Origin: JAJDXO01 sp964620095
Lineage (GTDB): Bacteria > Pseudomonadota > Alphaproteobacteria > Rhodospirillales > UBA2165
Reading direction: 5' to 3'
DNA length: 31,439 bases
NCBI GenBank assembly: GCA_964620095.1
Contig: CAZUGT010000291.1
Span: forward strand, 1-31,439
In this document: one piece after another, positions 29,464-31,439 of the stretch
How the letters are laid out: every line of letters starts with the position of its first letter
How positions within the stretch are numbered: position 1 is the stretch's first letter
The notes under the pieces: generated by a model
Told to the model about the DNA's origin: nothing
The model's database searches: none
The model's input: only the letters and a program-made list of their open reading frames with translations
Translations under genes and position numbers: made by a program

Positions 29464-29906
29464 CGGACCGCCTCCTGGTTGAACTTCAGACTGGCCGGCG
29501 AGATCAACATCTCGAACCCCTCGCAGTAAATGATGATGCTCCCCCAGTTCGTGAGATCGATTCCCCGGGGAATACTGTAGGTCTGAGCGCCCTTGAAATG
29601 CCGAAGCCGCCCTAAATCGATCAGGCGGCCGATGCTGATATCGTCGTTGCCGCGAATCTCGGCGTCCCGCATCAAGTAGACATGGTACTTGGGGCCCAGC
29701 GGCACTTCGAAAGCCTCATCGATCTCAATTCGATCGGCATAAGCCGTGAGTCCGCCCTTGGCCCGATGGAGCTTGTCCGTGGGGTCGGCCTGGATGAACT
29801 CGCCGGTCGCCAGCACCTTGCCGCCGGTCCCGGGCTGGGCGGCCGCCCCGCCGGCGAACAGTACCAAAAGGCCCGCGAGGACGGCGATGGTCAACGTCTT
29901 GGTCAT
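29460..29906 (-). CDS. Exported DM13-domain protein
   Basis: The 148-residue protein has an N-terminal Sec signal ending AAAQ, with cleavage predicted after residue 23. A single domain begins GEFIQAD, with a conserved HRAKGGLTAY, an LGPKYHVYL strand and a C-terminal IIIYCEGFEMLISPASL. This pattern is that of DM13, a small extracytoplasmic domain proposed to carry redox cofactors or a redox-active Cys; a single Cys is present here. The ATG at 29906 has an AAGGAG ribosome site. The open frame 38 codons upstream covers the promoter region. It is coupled to the hydrolase gene by a four-base overlap. Confidence 0.85.
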   Translation of the reverse strand: MTKTLTIAVLAGLLVLFAGGAAAQPGTGGKVLATGEFIQADPTDKLHRAKGGLTAYADRIEIDEAFEVPLGPKYHVYLMRDAEIRGNDDISIGRLIDLGRLRHFKGAQTYSIPRGIDLTNWGSIIIYCEGFEMLISPASLKFNQEAVR

Positions 29907-29978
29907 GGATGTCTCCTTGTCGCTACGGCACCCCTCCGTCGGCCGATAATGCTGCATGGCATGCCGATGTCGCCAATG

Positions 29979-30007
29979 CTTATACCAATGCCGGCTGCCG
30001 GCAAGAA
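29979..30007 (-). promoter_or_regulatory. Candidate promoter with palindromic spacer upstream of the DM13 gene
   Basis: TATAAG (29979-29984, minus) is a four-of-six -10, with only a weak TTCTTG at the -35 distance (30002-30007). The spacer is nearly filled by a perfect 15-base palindrome TGCCGGC-T-GCCGGCA (29989-30003). A second self-complementary GGCATGCC is at 29958-29965. The palindromes are certain; the promoter is tentative. Confidence 0.35.
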
Positions 30008-30056
30008 TTCCGGCACTCACAATGTCGTGGGGCGGGGACGGCGCTAATCGAGTATT

Positions 30057-31439
30057 TTATCGCGCCGCCGCCAGGAGCGACCAGGCAAGGTCCCTGGCTT
30101 CCTTCTCGGTCTCGGCGATCCGGTCTTCCGGGATCCGGTCGAGGACATCGAACGCGAAGAGAGGTCCGCGGATGCGGTCGTTGAGGCCGCAGACGACGAT
30201 CTCCGTACGGGTCTGCTTCGCGCGGTCGATGACCTGGGCCAGCAGGTGAGCGGCGCTGTCGTCAACGTGGGTGGCGCGGGAAAGGTCGAAGATCACGACG
30301 TCATGGTCGCGGATGTCGGCGGCAATCAACGCGATCAGCTTGCGCGAGGACGACACCGTGAAAGAGCCGCGAAACGCCACCAGCCCTATTCGCGCGGCGA
30401 ATTCGTCGGGCGCCTCCGCGCTGAAGGTTCTGTCGAGAAGCGGCGTCGAGATCACGCTGTCGAGTTCCAGCGACTCCAGCTGCGCGGCGCTCACGACGTT
30501 GGCGGCGATAACCCCGAACATGATCGCGATTACCGGATTCACGAAGACCGTTACGGCCATGACCAGCAGCATGACCGCGGAATATCTCGGGTCCATCCGG
30601 GGGATCTTCCGCAGGAACGGGAACTCGATCATCTGCCAGCCGACGAGCATGACGATCGCGAACAGCGGCGCCAGCGGCAGCGTGGCCACATAGGGGCCGA
30701 GGCCCAGAATGAGCGCCGCGACGATGACTAGGCAGATGATGCCGGCGACGACTGTCTTGCCGCCGAATTGGCGCACCGTCATGGTCCCGATTTGCGCGCT
30801 CCCGGGCATGACTCCGGCGATCCCCGCGGCAATATTTCCCAGGCCGACGCCGAACAGCTCCCGGTTCGGATTGTGCCGGGAGCCGGTGAAGGTATCGGCG
30901 ATCAGCGACCACATCAGGGTGTAGACGGAACTGATCAGGGCGATCAGAACCGCCGGTCCGACGGCCTTCTGCAGCAAGTCGAGCGACGGGAACTCAAGTA
31001 TCGGGACCGGCAGTCCGACCGGCACGGGGCCCAACGCGTGGATGCCGGGTATGAAGAGCGCTACCATCCACCCGATCCCGACCGCGGCAAGCGGCCCGGG
31101 GATGAATTTGCCGATACGGGCCGGCCACAGGAGGATCAGGACCAGGCAAAAGGCCGCAAGCGCAAGGTCGCTCGCGCCGAATTGAAACAGCGTCTCGGTC
31201 TGCTTCCAGAGGAGCAGCACGCCGACCCCGGACATGAACCCGGTGAGTACGATGTGCGGCATGTAGGAGATGTAGCGGCCGACTCCCGCGAGTCCGAGCG
31301 CCACCTGGATGGCGCCGGCCATGACGACGACGACCGCCAGTTCCGGCAGCGTCATCGCATCGTCCATGAGCAGCGTCGCAGTGACCACCGCAAGCACCGC
31401 GGCGGGTCCGCTCACCATCCCCCGCGTGCCGCCGCACAC
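30057..31439 (-). CDS. SulP-family anion transporter with STAS domain, N-terminus outside window
   Basis: The visible 460 residues begin within the membrane domain at GGTRGMVSGPAAVLAVV, the conserved SulP segment after the first helices. They continue through about ten hydrophobic segments and end in a cytoplasmic STAS domain (last 110 residues). In the STAS domain, VIFDLSRATHVDDSAAHLL contains the Ser that is phosphorylated in anti-sigma-antagonist relatives. The family moves sulfate, bicarbonate or other anions, and the substrate is not decidable here. Stop is TAA. The gene runs off the right edge, so its true start and any neighbours such as carbonic anhydrase are not seen. Confidence 0.93.
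   Translation of the reverse strand: MCGGTRGMVSGPAAVLAVVTATLLMDDAMTLPELAVVVVMAGAIQVALGLAGVGRYISYMPHIVLTGFMSGVGVLLLWKQTETLFQFGASDLALAAFCLVLILLWPARIGKFIPGPLAAVGIGWMVALFIPGIHALGPVPVGLPVPILEFPSLDLLQKAVGPAVLIALISSVYTLMWSLIADTFTGSRHNPNRELFGVGLGNIAAGIAGVMPGSAQIGTMTVRQFGGKTVVAGIICLVIVAALILGLGPYVATLPLAPLFAIVMLVGWQMIEFPFLRKIPRMDPRYSAVMLLVMAVTVFVNPVIAIMFGVIAANVVSAAQLESLELDSVISTPLLDRTFSAEAPDEFAARIGLVAFRGSFTVSSSRKLIALIAADIRDHDVVIFDLSRATHVDDSAAHLLAQVIDRAKQTRTEIVVCGLNDRIRGPLFAFDVLDRIPEDRIAETEKEARDLAWSLLAAAR

Overview
The window is a GC-rich, densely coded stretch of a bacterial chromosome. I read it as an alphaproteobacterium, probably Rhodospirillales-like. Supporting points are the aerobic (CobN-type) cobalamin genes, the run rpmH-rnpA-yidD-yidC-engB-argB-nucleotidase-dapD-dapE, strong codon-position GC bias with long antisense open frames, and frequent GTG starts. 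This assignment is inference from gene content and order, not from a phylogeny. No gene-free stretch exceeds 300 bases. I see no insertion sequence, prophage, CRISPR array or integrase.

Region 1 (1-10378) is a cobalamin cluster. The tail of cobD/cbiB (+) meets cobQ (-) with overlapping stop codons. On the minus strand, in transcription order, lie cobS, cobC, a clear cobalamin riboswitch, cobU(cobP), cobW, cobN, cobO and cobQ. cobT lies divergently from cobS. Together these cover cobalt insertion (CobN, with CobW as putative metallochaperone), corrinoid adenosylation (CobO), amidation (CobQ), aminopropanol attachment (CobD) and nucleotide-loop assembly (CobU, CobT, CobS, CobC). A minus-strand tRNA-Arg(ACG) follows cobT.

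Region 2 (10462-16223) holds an Ala/Pro-rich lipoprotein with an OmpA-C-like end, an EamA transporter, panC and panB (minus strand, pantothenate synthesis), and a divergent gamma-glutamyltransferase predicted to be a lipoprotein with three 29-residue repeats.

Region 3 (16297-20012, minus) reads TVP38/TMEM64 membrane protein, then a lipoamide-dehydrogenase-like flavoprotein lacking the catalytic His, then an orphan histidine kinase. A CRP-like palindrome lies upstream. This is the most plausible candidate for a little-described functional unit here.

Region 4 (20157-28182, plus) is a housekeeping series: rpmH, rnpA, yidD, yidC (ribosomal protein, RNase P protein, membrane insertion), engB, argB, a HAD pyrimidine nucleotidase, dapD, dapE (arginine and lysine/diaminopimelate synthesis) and an unrecognised membrane protein. 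A near-consensus sigma-70 promoter precedes rpmH.

Region 5 (28197-31439, minus) contains an OsmC-family protein, an alpha/beta hydrolase translationally coupled to a DM13-domain exported protein, and a SulP/STAS anion transporter cut by the window edge. Overall the window is mostly ordinary core metabolism; the findings are regulatory architecture and a few odd proteins rather than a clear new system.
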